Source of the DNA: CAYNST01 sp964546435
Lineage (GTDB): Bacteria > Pseudomonadota > Gammaproteobacteria > Pseudomonadales > Cellvibrionaceae
Direction: 5' to 3'
Assembly: GCA_964546435.1 (NCBI GenBank)
Contig: CAZJKJ010000008.1
Coordinates: 15,572-79,571, forward strand
DNA: 64,000 nt
In this document: in pieces, positions 7,091-16,589 of the stretch
Layout of the letters: every line of letters begins with the position of its first letter
How positions within the stretch are numbered: the first letter of the stretch is position 1
Notes under the pieces: model-generated
Database searches by the model: none
Seen by the model: only the letters and a program-made list of their open reading frames with translations
What the model was told of the DNA's origin: nothing
Made by a program: the position numbers and the translations under genes

Positions 7091-8830
7091 TCAAAACATG
7101 AGACCCAGCGCGAGGGCCACGCCGGCTTCGCGATTGTTTTCAGAATAGGTCGCCGCCAGATCGAACTGCAGGGGGCCGGCTTGAAAGTGCAGGCCGGCCG
7201 ATGGCAGCCGGGTGTCGTCGACGAGGTTATAACGATATCCCAGACGCACGCTCTGTTGCCGCCAGTAGAGAAACTCTAACCCGGCGCTGAGGTATTGTTT
7301 GTCCGGATCAAAACCCAGGGGCTCGTTTCGGGTAAGGTCGTAGTCGACGGCCAGACGGAACCTGTCGGTTTCATAAGCTACCCCGGCCCGGACAATCGGT
7401 TCGATGGAAACCGAACCGCCCAATTGGTTCCCGAGAGTTTTGCGACGAAGGTTTTTTGCAACGAGTCCCAGCGTCCAGTGCGAGTTGATCTGGTAGCTTG
7501 CACCGATATCGAGGTTCCAGAACCGGTGCTCCATCTGCACCGAACTGTAACGATGGGTGTCCAGATCGAAATCATCGGCCCGCTGCTGGTAAGCGATGGT
7601 GGCATAAGAGAGGCGTTTTAACGTCATGCCGACGGTCAGCTCCGGGAGAGCGCCGATCTGTCGCGACAGGCTTAACGCGGTTTCGGTGACCTCGGCGCCG
7701 GTGAAAATCAGCTGAGTGTTGATCACCTCAGGAACCGGATAGCGCAGAAACCGCTGGAGATTCACGTCGCCCAGTTCCGGAACCGAGCCAAGTGGTAGCA
7801 GGTCCAGCGGCAATTCAATATCCATCTGATCGAGAAACACCTCGAGATCTGCCTCGTCAATGGCAACGCCCATGGCTTCGATGAAACCCCGCAGCTCGTC
7901 TTCGTTGCGAGGACTGGCAGTTCCGGGAAGATTCACCGGTATTCCGGCAGAGGGAGGCATGATGGTTCCGGGCGTGGTTCCGGTGCCCAGTTGCTGTCTC
8001 AAAGCGTCATACAGGCCGTGCAGATCAACAAACTGGTCCAGCGCTTCCAGAGTGTCGCCCAGGTTTCTGAATGCCTGCGCAAGCTCGGGTACGCCGGGCA
8101 GCTGTTGATAATCCCGCAGTTGCTCGTTCAGTTCGCCTGCATTAGCGGAGTCCCGGATCAGGTCTTCGAGCAGGGGCCAGTTGAACTCTTCAACCAGGCG
8201 CCCGAGATGCTGGGCGCCATCAACCATATCTGCCAGGGCGCGCGAGGTGTCGGCCAATTGCTGCACGCGGGTCAGGTCAGCCGGATCGTTTTCCACAAGC
8301 CCGCCGAGCACCCGATAATGTCGAACGTAGATTCCCCCCGCCCAGCGCGGATTTTCCACCACGAAATGGGTGGCCGCAGCGGCCGTGATGCGTAAGGGTC
8401 TGTCCGGTAATTTCTGAACTTCCGTGACTAGCCGCTCAGCAGTGGTGCTCAGGCGCCGCAGCCGGGAGGTGTCGAGATCCTCGGAGTCGAACGCGTTGCG
8501 TGCCGCGTCCAGTTGCTCTTCGAGTTCCAGCTCGTCTTCAACGTCACGCAGATACTTGAAAATATCTATAAAATTCTGACGGTCAATGCCCCTGGCGGCG
8601 AGATAGGCGGACACGGAAACATTCGAGGGGCGGGTCACCCGATGAGCGGGATTGGACCAGGGGCGATAGCGACCGGTATTGGTGGCGGCGCCAGCACCAC
8701 CCATGGCCATGCTGTCCGGATCGAAAACCAGAAATGACACGGCAGCGGCATCTGGTGTACTGGTACTCGCCAGAAATACTGCCAGCATACCCGCACCAAA
8801 CAGGCCAAAATTTGCTTTTTTGTGAGGCAT
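7091..8830 (-). CDS. Outer-membrane beta-barrel protein of the TraF_2 type
   Basis: 579 residues with a signal peptide (MPHKKANFGLFGAGMLAVFLASTSTPDA). The mature start VSFLVFDPDSMAMGGAGAAT is the typical opening of proteins annotated as conjugal transfer TraF. Residues about 120-330 are helical and acidic. The last 200 residues are amphipathic strands (for example NLDIGASYQINSHWTLGLVAKN) and the protein ends in Phe, as expected for BAM-dependent barrels. Despite the name there are no other transfer genes here, so a FadL/OmpP1-like transport role is more likely than conjugation. It is convergent with the aldehyde dehydrogenase gene (24 bp apart). Confidence 0.7.
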   Translation of the reverse strand: MPHKKANFGLFGAGMLAVFLASTSTPDAAAVSFLVFDPDSMAMGGAGAATNTGRYRPWSNPAHRVTRPSNVSVSAYLAARGIDRQNFIDIFKYLRDVEDELELEEQLDAARNAFDSEDLDTSRLRRLSTTAERLVTEVQKLPDRPLRITAAAATHFVVENPRWAGGIYVRHYRVLGGLVENDPADLTRVQQLADTSRALADMVDGAQHLGRLVEEFNWPLLEDLIRDSANAGELNEQLRDYQQLPGVPELAQAFRNLGDTLEALDQFVDLHGLYDALRQQLGTGTTPGTIMPPSAGIPVNLPGTASPRNEDELRGFIEAMGVAIDEADLEVFLDQMDIELPLDLLPLGSVPELGDVNLQRFLRYPVPEVINTQLIFTGAEVTETALSLSRQIGALPELTVGMTLKRLSYATIAYQQRADDFDLDTHRYSSVQMEHRFWNLDIGASYQINSHWTLGLVAKNLRRKTLGNQLGGSVSIEPIVRAGVAYETDRFRLAVDYDLTRNEPLGFDPDKQYLSAGLEFLYWRQQSVRLGYRYNLVDDTRLPSAGLHFQAGPLQFDLAATYSENNREAGVALALGLMF

Positions 8831-8904
8831 GAGAAATTGCGAACAAAACGTGCGAATATTTTCGCGGTGATACAGGTATAGCAGATCTGCCCGGAATTCC
8901 CTCG

Positions 8905-9168
8905 CTAACGCCCTCGCTGCCGGTCCTTTATGAACAGAATAAAGGCGGCTGGTACGTGAACGGCGCCGAACGCACTTAAGACAATCATCCAGTTCAACAA
9001 ATCGGTAGGCTGATGATAGGCTTTCTGCATTGCCCAGGCGAAGCCCGCGCCCACCAGAATCAGTATTGCGTGACTGAGGGCGCCGGCCACTTTACTGGTA
9101 CTGTTAGCTGCTATGCGACTATGGGCGAAACTCGCGATGGCGAGGGTCAGAACGGTCATGAAAATCAT
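8905..9168 (-). CDS. Small three-helix membrane protein, unknown function
   Basis: About 87 residues with three hydrophobic segments (roughly 1-18, 29-47 and 58-80) and a basic C-terminal tail KDRQRGR. The ATG at 9168 is chosen because AGGAA stands 7 bases before it; an in-frame ATG at 9183 has none. I do not recognise a family. It lies between a DUF748-like gene and the barrel gene on the same strand, with 68 bp to the former. Confidence 0.5.
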   Translation of the reverse strand: MIFMTVLTLAIASFAHSRIAANSTSKVAGALSHAILILVGAGFAWAMQKAYHQPTDLLNWMIVLSAFGAVHVPAAFILFIKDRQRGR

Positions 9169-9236
9169 TGCAATTTCCTGCATACAGAATCCGCGTCGTT
9201 AATCAGATGTCTCTCGGTTCATGAATCCGGGCGAAG

Positions 9237-10328
9237 TCAGTCCGTCAGCGGCGTCATTTTCTCGAACTGCGCATCAAACGCTTCCGCGAAGGCATTTTTG
9301 ACAATGTTCCACACGGCACTCCAGGAATCGATTGATGCATCGCTCAGATCGCCTTCAATACTGATCTGGGTAGCAATCTTGTCGGTTTCGGCGTTCGTGA
9401 AAATTGTTTCAAGTAAACCCAACGCGCCTTCCCAAAGAAGCTTTAACGGATTCTTCTTCTGTTGCTCAACATCCTGTTCCCAGTCGAGTATCTCCACATC
9501 CGTGAACAGGGGTTTGATGTAACCCGTCAGGCGCTTGTCTTCCGCTTTCACTTCTGCGAAAACGTCGCCGTGGCCTTTGGCAAAATCCAGCTTTCCATAG
9601 GCGCGCGCAAATTCGTTGATACTGGTCAGGTGGAGGTTGCTCAGTTGCCCGGCAAACAGAAAATCGTTGTAATCGAACGGATCGAATTCTGCTTTCGCAG
9701 ACAGGTCGGCTTCATCCAGAACTTTTCCAGTCAGTGTTGCCCGCGCTACCCGCTCTCCGCCCTCGTCTTCAATGTTGGTCAGATTCTCTACTACGGCGTG
9801 TAGGCGGTGCGCGTAAAGATCGACTTTTGGAGTGGTGTCCGGATTGGAGAAGGTAATTTCGCCGTTGTTGATCACTAGACGGTTGAGGTCAAAGGGCAGG
9901 GCTTCATCGATTACCCGCAGCCAGTCTCCACCGGCGCCCGATTGCTTCTTCTCATCCGTTTTCGCGTCGACAAAATTCAGCTTGGGATCTTTCAGGATCA
10001 CGTCAAGGGACAGCACGCCTTTCATCAGGGAGCGCCAGCTCAAATGAAACTCCATCAAAGCTACATCGACAAATGGAATGGGGGGGTCTGCGCTTTTACG
10101 GCGGATCGTAAGACCTTCAAACCGGTATTTGTTGCCGATCACCGCAAGATCGACATCGTTGACATGGCCGGTATAGTCGCCGATATCAGCGAGAACTTTA
10201 TTATTCAAATACCAGGTGCTGACTGGCGGCAGCGCCATGCGGATCAGTGCAATCGCAAGAACCAGCAGCATCAGGGCTAGCCCGCGTCTGGATGTCATGA
10301 ATGAGTCGGAGCGTGAACGGAATGTCAC
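9237..10328 (-). CDS. DUF748/AsmA-like envelope protein
   Basis: 363 residues. One N-terminal transmembrane segment (GLALMLLVLAIALIRMALPPV) anchors a periplasmic domain of repeated beta strands. Phrases such as LNRLVINNGEITFSNPD and LTGYIKPLFTDVEIL match the DUF748/AsmA style of proteins linked to the outer-membrane lipid or barrel system. The frame starts with GTG at 10328, three bases after the Ku stop codon; an ATG at 10298 is the alternative and neither has a strong ribosome site. The close spacing suggests cotranscription with the Ku genes, though the function looks unrelated. Confidence 0.6.
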   Translation of the reverse strand: MTFRSRSDSFMTSRRGLALMLLVLAIALIRMALPPVSTWYLNNKVLADIGDYTGHVNDVDLAVIGNKYRFEGLTIRRKSADPPIPFVDVALMEFHLSWRSLMKGVLSLDVILKDPKLNFVDAKTDEKKQSGAGGDWLRVIDEALPFDLNRLVINNGEITFSNPDTTPKVDLYAHRLHAVVENLTNIEDEGGERVARATLTGKVLDEADLSAKAEFDPFDYNDFLFAGQLSNLHLTSINEFARAYGKLDFAKGHGDVFAEVKAEDKRLTGYIKPLFTDVEILDWEQDVEQQKKNPLKLLWEGALGLLETIFTNAETDKIATQISIEGDLSDASIDSWSAVWNIVKNAFAEAFDAQFEKMTPLTD

Positions 10329-10331
10329 GGG

Positions 10332-11465
10332 TTAACCTGACAAGGTATCGATCAGTTGTTGTTTTGTCATCTTGCTGCGACCTTCAATATTTTTGGAGCG
10401 GGCCTGTTCGTAAAGCTCGTCACGCGTCAGCGCGCTGAGCCGCTGTTGGAGGCGGGGTCGTAACGATCTGCGTGCTTGCGGAGATTTCCCCTCAGGATCC
10501 TTCTCGATCCGGGATTTGAGGACTTTCATCAGGTCGATAACCTTGTCGACTGCCTCCATGTCGTTGCCGTAATCACCGCGACTGATTTCTGTCTGGCGTT
10601 TCGTGCGCGGCTTCTGCTTGATGATATCGATACCCTTCTTTAACTTCGCGGTCGCCAGATCTTTGAGTCTCTGTGTCTGCTGATCTTCCAGCTCGCTGCG
10701 GTCCAGTGCTTCTGTAGATTTATTCTTTATCAAGTGTTCCAGCTTCCTGACGATGGACTTCGGCGCCTCGACAGCGGGTGGAAGTCCGATTTCTCCCGGT
10801 GTGCGGATTACATCGTGAAACCGCAGGGTTTCAGCGCTCAGAATGCCTGCCTCAGAAATGATTGCCACCAGGTACTCCTTGTCCCGCATAACAAATGTAG
10901 CTATCCCGGCGCGACGCTCCTTCTCCATACTTTCCGCCAGCAAACGGTAGGCGCGGACGGCGGCGGTATCGGGCACCAGAAAGTAACTTTTGTCAAAATA
11001 AATGGGGTGTATGTCATCAAGAGAAATGAACTTCTGAAGATTAATCTCGCTGGATTTTTCCGGCGCGAGCGCGCGCAGTTCGTCGTCTTCCAGAGTGACG
11101 AACTGACCTTCATCGATTTCGTAGCCGCGGATAATGTCGCTGGCGGAAAGCTCTACGTCATGCTTCTCGCAGCGGTACCGACGACTTAGCGGTTGTCCCG
11201 AGGCGTCGACCATCTTGAGCGAACTGCCCCAATGACGGGTCGCCGAGTACAGAGAAACCGGCATGCTTACCAGTCCGAAGGCAATAACACCGGTCCAGAG
11301 TGGGCGAGGCCCGTGACTTGCAGCCCGGTCGGTTGGCGTTTTGATTTTCTTTGCCGATTGCCGGGAATCATCGTCCGACTGTCTTTTGGAACGACCGGAT
11401 TTCGAACTTCGGAGGGGAGGCTTTTTTCCGGAAGCGCGGTGATCTTTGATTGCACGGGTGGCCAT
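10332..11465 (-). CDS. ku: Non-homologous end-joining protein Ku (long form with C-terminal SAP-like domain)
   Basis: 377 residues; binds DNA ends and recruits LigD. A basic, disordered extension of about 50 residues precedes the Ku core, which starts RPLWTGVIAFGLVSMPVSLYSAT. It includes YEIDEGQFVTLEDDELRAL, YFDKSYFLVPD and FVMRDKEYLVAI. The C terminus (LSALTRDELYEQARSKNIEGRSKMTKQQLIDTL) looks like a SAP or Rho-N DNA-binding helix pair, which many bacterial Ku lack. It follows the second Ku gene by 12 bp. The matching ligase gene is 8 kb away on the other strand. Confidence 0.92.
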   Translation of the reverse strand: MATRAIKDHRASGKKPPLRSSKSGRSKRQSDDDSRQSAKKIKTPTDRAASHGPRPLWTGVIAFGLVSMPVSLYSATRHWGSSLKMVDASGQPLSRRYRCEKHDVELSASDIIRGYEIDEGQFVTLEDDELRALAPEKSSEINLQKFISLDDIHPIYFDKSYFLVPDTAAVRAYRLLAESMEKERRAGIATFVMRDKEYLVAIISEAGILSAETLRFHDVIRTPGEIGLPPAVEAPKSIVRKLEHLIKNKSTEALDRSELEDQQTQRLKDLATAKLKKGIDIIKQKPRTKRQTEISRGDYGNDMEAVDKVIDLMKVLKSRIEKDPEGKSPQARRSLRPRLQQRLSALTRDELYEQARSKNIEGRSKMTKQQLIDTLSG

Positions 11466-11477
11466 GACGGGAAATCC

Positions 11478-12248
11478 TCAAGATCTGGCGCGCTGCAAGC
11501 TCGCCTGAAGTGCCTGACTCAGGTCCGGTTCTGCCCGCCGTTTGGGCGCCTTGACCAGTTTGATTTTCTTGCCTTGCTGCTTGGCGGCGATCAACTCGAG
11601 AACGCGCTCACGGTAGTCATCGGAAAACTTTTCCGGTTCAAATTTCGCGTCGAGAAGGGTTATCAGTTGCCGTGCCATCAACAGTTCGTTGGCACTCAGA
11701 GGACTGCCACCGGGTGCTTCGAGCACGGACAGGGGAACCACTTCCTCCGCTGAATGCATGACAAGCAGCGCGGGATAATCGTCAAACAAGGTCAAGGCAC
11801 CATGATAATTCTTGTTGCGCATGGTCCAGTGAGCGATACCGATTTTTCCGGTGGAGCCGAGCGCTTTGATCAAGGAGAAATAGTGTCCGTCATCGCCATC
11901 GGGTCCTAAATAATACGGGCGTGTGTACCAGCGAAAATCCAGCGCCTGAGGCGGAACAAAGCGGCTGATTTCAATATCGCGGGAAGGCTTCGGAAGCAGA
12001 TTGTCCAGTTCATGGGGCTGCAGGATTACTTGTTGACGGCTGGCTGCGGTGTACGCCTTTCTTACCTGAGCAAACGGGACGACCTTGCCCGTTCTGGAGT
12101 TCACCAGGATCTGCTTGACCGGTACCTTGTCCTTGCGATGGAGCAACCGGAAATGGACGTTTTTATCCGTCAGCGCCGAGTAAAGCTTGACCGGAATGCT
12201 CAAGTCCCCCAGCTGAATGACGCCTTTCCACAGGGCGCGGGCAGTCAT
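11478..12248 (-). CDS. ku: Second non-homologous end-joining protein Ku (short form)
   Basis: 256 residues. The core opens RALWKGVIQLGDLSIPVKLYSAL and keeps VRKAYTAASRQQVILQPHELD, RPYYLGPDG and the bridge-region IAHWTMRNKNYHGAL. The C-terminal tail is short and basic (KKIKLVKAPKRRAEP) with no SAP domain. Bacteria with two Ku genes can form homodimers or heterodimers. Here the genes are 12 bp apart and divergent in sequence, which favours distinct roles over a recent duplication. Its ATG overlaps the stop of the zinc-finger gene (ATGA), so translation is coupled. Confidence 0.92.
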   Translation of the reverse strand: MTARALWKGVIQLGDLSIPVKLYSALTDKNVHFRLLHRKDKVPVKQILVNSRTGKVVPFAQVRKAYTAASRQQVILQPHELDNLLPKPSRDIEISRFVPPQALDFRWYTRPYYLGPDGDDGHYFSLIKALGSTGKIGIAHWTMRNKNYHGALTLFDDYPALLVMHSAEEVVPLSVLEAPGGSPLSANELLMARQLITLLDAKFEPEKFSDDYRERVLELIAAKQQGKKIKLVKAPKRRAEPDLSQALQASLQRARS

Positions 12249-12517
12249 GGGTTGGCGCCTCGCTTGTGCTCAGTGGAACTGCACGCCGGACAATGACGCT
12301 GGAAGTCTCGACCCAGAACCGCGGAAAGTGTTTCAGAAGGTTTGTTTCGATTTTCACGGAAGACGATCGAGCAGTGACAGCACACATGGCTGTCACAGAC
12401 GGCGCAGGTGCACAGGGCCTCTTGGTGAAATCCGTGACCACAACTGTTGCAAATGTGATCGCCGTCTTCCAGCCACCAAGGTTGCTCGTCACTGTAATCC
12501 TGCGAAGTCCCGGACAT
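12245..12517 (-). CDS. Small Cys-rich putative zinc-binding protein coupled to Ku
   Basis: 90 residues with HICNSCGHGFH, ALCTCAVCDSHVCCHCS and, after a spacer, RHCPACSSTEH. The CxxC pairs and histidines look like one or two zinc ribbons or a RING-like fold. The stop codon overlaps the ATG of the short Ku gene (ATGA at 12245-12248), so the two proteins are made together. I do not recognise a named family. A DNA-end or protein-binding accessory of the NHEJ system is an inference from this coupling. Confidence 0.65.
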   Translation of the reverse strand: MSGTSQDYSDEQPWWLEDGDHICNSCGHGFHQEALCTCAVCDSHVCCHCSIVFRENRNKPSETLSAVLGRDFQRHCPACSSTEHKRGANP

Positions 12518-12658
12518 CGGTGCGCTCCCCGTAAGCGATTCGGTTTTGTATTGATACTGTCTTACACCATTACATCGAGCAGGTCAGAATTTGAAACGCA
12601 GGAACGTAGCATCAAAATGGGGAAGGGCAAGCCTTCCCCGGTCTTTACTCATTAATGC

Positions 12659-14119
12659 TTAACGCTTAGAGATGCCGCCTTGATTCAGATCGTTGAGGGT
12701 CTGATACTGATCCGAGATGACCACAAAGTTATCCGAGTTGTAGCGCTCCGAGTCCTTCAGTTCGCTTTTGCTTTTCTCGGTGTCCCAGACCAGGTCGTCA
12801 CCGCGCAGGCTCAGTTCTTCAACGGGCGCCAGCAATTTCTTGCTGCCAATGCCCATGACACCACCGGCCGATACTACGAAGCCGATCTGGCCGTCGTCCC
12901 GATTAACCACCAGTTCATCGACATCGCCAATTTTGTCACCTGTGGAATTGCGCACGGCCTTTTCCTGAATTTCAGTGATGGGCAAGCTGCGCAATGCAGC
13001 CGGTGTGCTGCTGAGATTGGCCTGAGAAACGGGCGACTGATTGATTGGTTCTTCCAGTGCTTGATCTGATGACATATCAGCACCAGTTACCGCGGATTCA
13101 TTATAAGAAGCCGGCTGTTCAGTGGTGAAATCCCCCCCGGCCGACGAATTAACAGTGTCTTCGACCCCGGTCGTGGAGTTGGTATCAGCCACACCGGAAT
13201 CCGCCGGCGCAGTGCCGTTACCGACCGGTTCAGCGACTGGTGCAACATCGGTTTGTGTGGTGGAAACCGACCTGTCGACATCTGAGCTGTCGAGATTCGT
13301 GCTATCAATGCTGCTGCCTTCATAGCGAGCCGGTTCTTCCTGTGGGGTTCCTTCTTCATAATCCGCAGCCTGATCGGATGCTTCATCAGCGCTGTCGTAG
13401 CTGGCGGGCTGCTCGATCAGGTTTTCCTCAGCCTGATCGGAAGAGGTCGTATCCGGCTGAGCGCCACTCAGTTCTTCATAGGCTTCCGGAGAGTGCGCCG
13501 GATCGCTGGCAGCATCTGTACTCCCTGCTGTGCTCCCTGCGTTCTGGTCGGTCGTTACAATGGCGCCGTCGGTGGCGCTATTGGCGCTATTGGCGCTATT
13601 GGCGGTATTTGAGGTATCAGCCGCTACGCCGGGCGTTGCCGAATATGGTTCGTCGGTGGTAGTACCGACATTGTCGGCTGGATACGCAGTGCCGCCACTG
13701 ACCTGGCTGCGGTCACTGGCGCCGTAGTCGGTACTTGCAGTTCCCTGGGTAGACAGTTCGGCATCGTCGATCGCGGAAATGAGGCTGTCAAATTCCTGCT
13801 CGCTCAGGGCGTCGTCATTATCTGCGTCATACTGATCGAAGGTGCTTCTGGGATCCATATTGGCAGCAGAGAGCCGAGGCTCCAGTGCGGCCTGGACATC
13901 ACTCCATACCAGCCTGCTGTCGCCGTTCTGGTCCAGCTGCTGGAATTCGGGCGCAAGCGTATCGCCGATATTTCCCTGTGTGCTGTCCGCTGCGTTCTGC
14001 GCAACGGCGGCGTTCGCCATCAGGCCGCTGACGGTGAGCGCCAGAATGCTTTTGGCAAGTGTATTGTACTGACTGCATTTATTCGGGGTGCCGGGCACCT
14101 TCGAATGATCATTGTTCAT
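12659..14119 (-). CDS. Secreted EF-hand and PRC-barrel protein with long acidic linker
   Basis: 486 residues. A signal peptide (ILALTVSGLMANAAVAQNA) is followed by two EF-hand-like loops, LDQNGDSRLVWSDV (about 61-74) and YDADNDDALSEQEF (about 98-111). Then come some 230 residues rich in S, T, D, A, E and P. The C-terminal PRC-barrel has KAVRNSTGDKIGDVDELVVNRDDGQIGFVV. PRC-barrel proteins with this layout are common as envelope stress proteins. The linker contains short near-repeats (the S-A-N triplets at about 13576-13605, and QPASY twice) prone to length change. GGAGG lies upstream of the ATG. Calcium-dependent folding outside the membrane is plausible but not shown. Confidence 0.75.
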   Translation of the reverse strand: MNNDHSKVPGTPNKCSQYNTLAKSILALTVSGLMANAAVAQNAADSTQGNIGDTLAPEFQQLDQNGDSRLVWSDVQAALEPRLSAANMDPRSTFDQYDADNDDALSEQEFDSLISAIDDAELSTQGTASTDYGASDRSQVSGGTAYPADNVGTTTDEPYSATPGVAADTSNTANSANSANSATDGAIVTTDQNAGSTAGSTDAASDPAHSPEAYEELSGAQPDTTSSDQAEENLIEQPASYDSADEASDQAADYEEGTPQEEPARYEGSSIDSTNLDSSDVDRSVSTTQTDVAPVAEPVGNGTAPADSGVADTNSTTGVEDTVNSSAGGDFTTEQPASYNESAVTGADMSSDQALEEPINQSPVSQANLSSTPAALRSLPITEIQEKAVRNSTGDKIGDVDELVVNRDDGQIGFVVSAGGVMGIGSKKLLAPVEELSLRGDDLVWDTEKSKSELKDSERYNSDNFVVISDQYQTLNDLNQGGISKR

Positions 14120-14580
14120 AATTTGCCTCCGGGATTTTTGACGGCTGCCACTGCGGGCAGATCTGACTTTATCGTTGGTGGCAACTCAGTTTTAGCCACT
14201 TGGACGAGAGGTTGCATAAATCAGACCAGATAAAATCAGTCGGATCCGAAACTCAGAATAAAGCGTCAAAAGCGTGTTTACAGGAAACGACAATGGGTCT
14301 TAGGCGCTTCAAAATGCAGGATAAAACGCGAAGCCACTACTTGCTTTAATTTACCGGTTAATAAATCGAACAGCCTGTTCATATCAAAAGTTATTAAGAA
14401 GTTTTTACAATTGCTTTCACGATTTCGAAAAAAGAAAATGCAGAATCGAAAATCGGAAGATCTCCTGCGCTACCGTGTGGAGATCCATGCTCACAGCCAA
14501 CCCGTAGATGTTGAAACCTGACACGTGACCGTACACGCACCACTTCTATCCGCCCCCTCTGCCAAGCGACGGAGAACATC
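14120..14580. promoter_or_regulatory. Divergent intergenic region, no gene seen
   Basis: 461 bp between the PRC-barrel gene (minus) and the dehydrogenase gene (plus). It is AT-rich in the middle (about 14340-14440) and must contain both promoters. No coding frame with a ribosome site, no RNA gene and no clear operator was found. Confidence 0.5.
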
Positions 14581-16589
14581 ATGCCTTTAATGGTTACCAG
14601 CCGACTATTTGTCTTAATTTTGGCGGTAGTGGCAAGCAGTACAGCGGCCGCCATCTCACCGCCCCACGGGCCTGCCTCAGTGTCCCNNNNNNNNNNNNNN
14701 NNNNNNNNNNNNNNNNNNNNNNNNNNNNNNNNNNNNNNNNNNNNNNNNNNNNNNNNNNNNNNNNNNNNNNNNNNNNNNNNNNNNNNGCAAGCAGTACAGC
14801 GGCCGCCATCTCACCGCCCCACGGGCCTGCCTCAGTGTCCCGTCAGCTGGAAGATCCCAAGGCGGCCGATGTGACGGTGATTGGGCATGTGCTGGAACCG
14901 CGTCAACTGGATGTGAAAAAAGTAGTGGATCAGATTCGTCTGCCCCCTGGTTTCGAAATATCGGTTTTCGCGAAGGATCTGATTAACCCTCGCATGCTCG
15001 CAATCAGCAGCGACGGGACGGTCTACGTAACCCGGCGTTCGGTTGGCGATGTGGTGATGTTGCGTGATACCGATGCAGATGGGCGTGCGGATCAGCAGAA
15101 AACCGTGGCGCGGCGGCCGGGCATGCACGGCATAGCGATCAAGGACAAGGATGTTTATCTGGTTACCGTCAATGAGCTGTACCGCACCCGTATCCTCGAG
15201 AAAGGCGATTTTGCCCCTTTGGAGCGGGTACTGGATGATCTCCCCGACGGCGGCCAGCATCCCAACCGCACCATTAAGATTGGCCCCGACAACCGGCTGT
15301 ATCTGTCCGTGGGTTCGACCTGTAACGCCTGTGATGAAAGCAACCCCGAGTCAGCAACGATGCTGCAGCTGAACCCGGATGGAAGCCAGCGAAGTATTTT
15401 TGCGTCTGGATTACGCAATACCATCGGTTTCGCCTTTCATCCGGATTCTGGTGACTTATTCGGGATGGATCATGGTATCGACTGGCTGGGCGACAACGAA
15501 CAGCACGAAGAGCTGAACCGGATCGTTAAAGGCAATCAGTATGGGTGGCCATACATTTATGACAACGGCAAGCCGAACCCGCAGGACGAACCTCCCGGCG
15601 ATATTTCCCTTGCAGACTGGGCACGTAAAAGTGTAGATCCGGTTGGCTACTACACCCCTCACGCCGCGCCCATGCAAATGGTGTTTTACACCGGCGAACA
15701 GTTTCCCGAGGAGTATCGGGGCGATGCATTTGTCGCCATGCGGGGTTCCTGGAACCGCAAGCCACCGTCCGGCTACGAAGTCATGCGGATACGCTTCGAC
15801 GGTAATAACCCGGTGGGATTCGAAGCGTTCGCTACCGGCTTCCTGCGGGATGTAAAAGGCGGCTGGGGCCACAAGGGCCGACTCGCCGGGCTCGTCCAGA
15901 CTGCGGACGGTGCTTTGCTGGTTGCCGATGACACCAACGGCGTCATCTACCGTATCGCCTATACCGGTAGCTCGCCGCACAGCCACAAACATCCCCGTCA
16001 TATTCATCCAACCAATGCCCGCGGTGCGCAGATCCGGGTGCAGGACAAATCGGTGAGTCCCCGTGCCGACACCCTGGAACTTCTCGCAAGAAATGCGCTG
16101 GCAGACAGTGGCGGCGAGGATTTGCAGCTGGTGTCACCGGCCTTTGAGCAGGGCGGGCCGATTCCACAGATATTCTCGGCATACGGTGAAAATGTTTCAC
16201 CGCCGTTGAGCTGGGCAGCGGGGCCGGAGGGCACCGTGTCGTACGCCGTGATCATGGAAGATCCTGACGTGGCAGAAAATCCGCCGTTTGTTCACTGGCT
16301 GATTTACAACATTCCCGCGCAGGTCAACCGCATTCCCCAGGGAATACCGCAAGCCCCTCAGGTTCCGCAGCCGCCGGATGCCCTTCAGGGTCGCAATGAG
16401 CGCGGGTCCGTCGGCTATTTCGGTCCGAAACCGCCTCCGGGAGATCCGGCCCACCATTATCATGTTCAGATCTTTGCGCTGGATACCGAACTGCCCATCA
16501 CTGCCCCGTTAACTCGTGATGAATTGTTGGAAGCGATGGAGGGCCATGTACTCGCAACGGGCGAGCTGGTAGGAACTTATGAGCCGTAA
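14581..16589 (+). CDS. Secreted glucose/sorbosone-type dehydrogenase fused to a PEBP (YbhB-like) domain
   Basis: Collapsing the 55-bp duplicated ends of the internal 100-N gap gives one frame: the signal peptide MPLMVTSRLFVLILAVVASS, then PHGPASVS joined to RQLEDPKAADV. The N-terminal about 370 residues of the mature protein are a six-bladed propeller of the PQQ sugar dehydrogenase type (RLPPGFEISVFAKDL, HPNRTIKIGPDNRLYLSVGS, SGLRNTIGFAFHPDSGDLFG, GWPYIYDN). The last about 160 residues are a phosphatidylethanolamine-binding protein domain (PPLSWAAGPEGTVSYAVIMEDPD, FVHWLIYNIP, GPKPPPGDPAHHYHV). The protein is predicted periplasmic. Fusing a periplasmic oxidase with PEBP is unusual; substrate and cofactor use are unproven. 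Confidence 0.82.
14687..14786. other. Assembly gap (100 N) with duplicated 55-bp flanks
   Basis: The 55 bases 14632-14686 are repeated exactly at 14787-14841. As at the first gap, this points to unmerged contig overlap rather than missing sequence. Merging restores a continuous signal peptide and mature protein. Confidence 0.9.

Noticed and set aside
7091..8830. Conjugation island suggested by a TraF-type name
   Set aside because: No other transfer, relaxase or mating-pair genes in the window; the protein is a beta-barrel.
14787..14874. Frame continuing across the N gap ending near 14874
   Set aside because: Created by the arbitrary 100-N spacer; merging the 55-bp duplicates restores the dehydrogenase frame.
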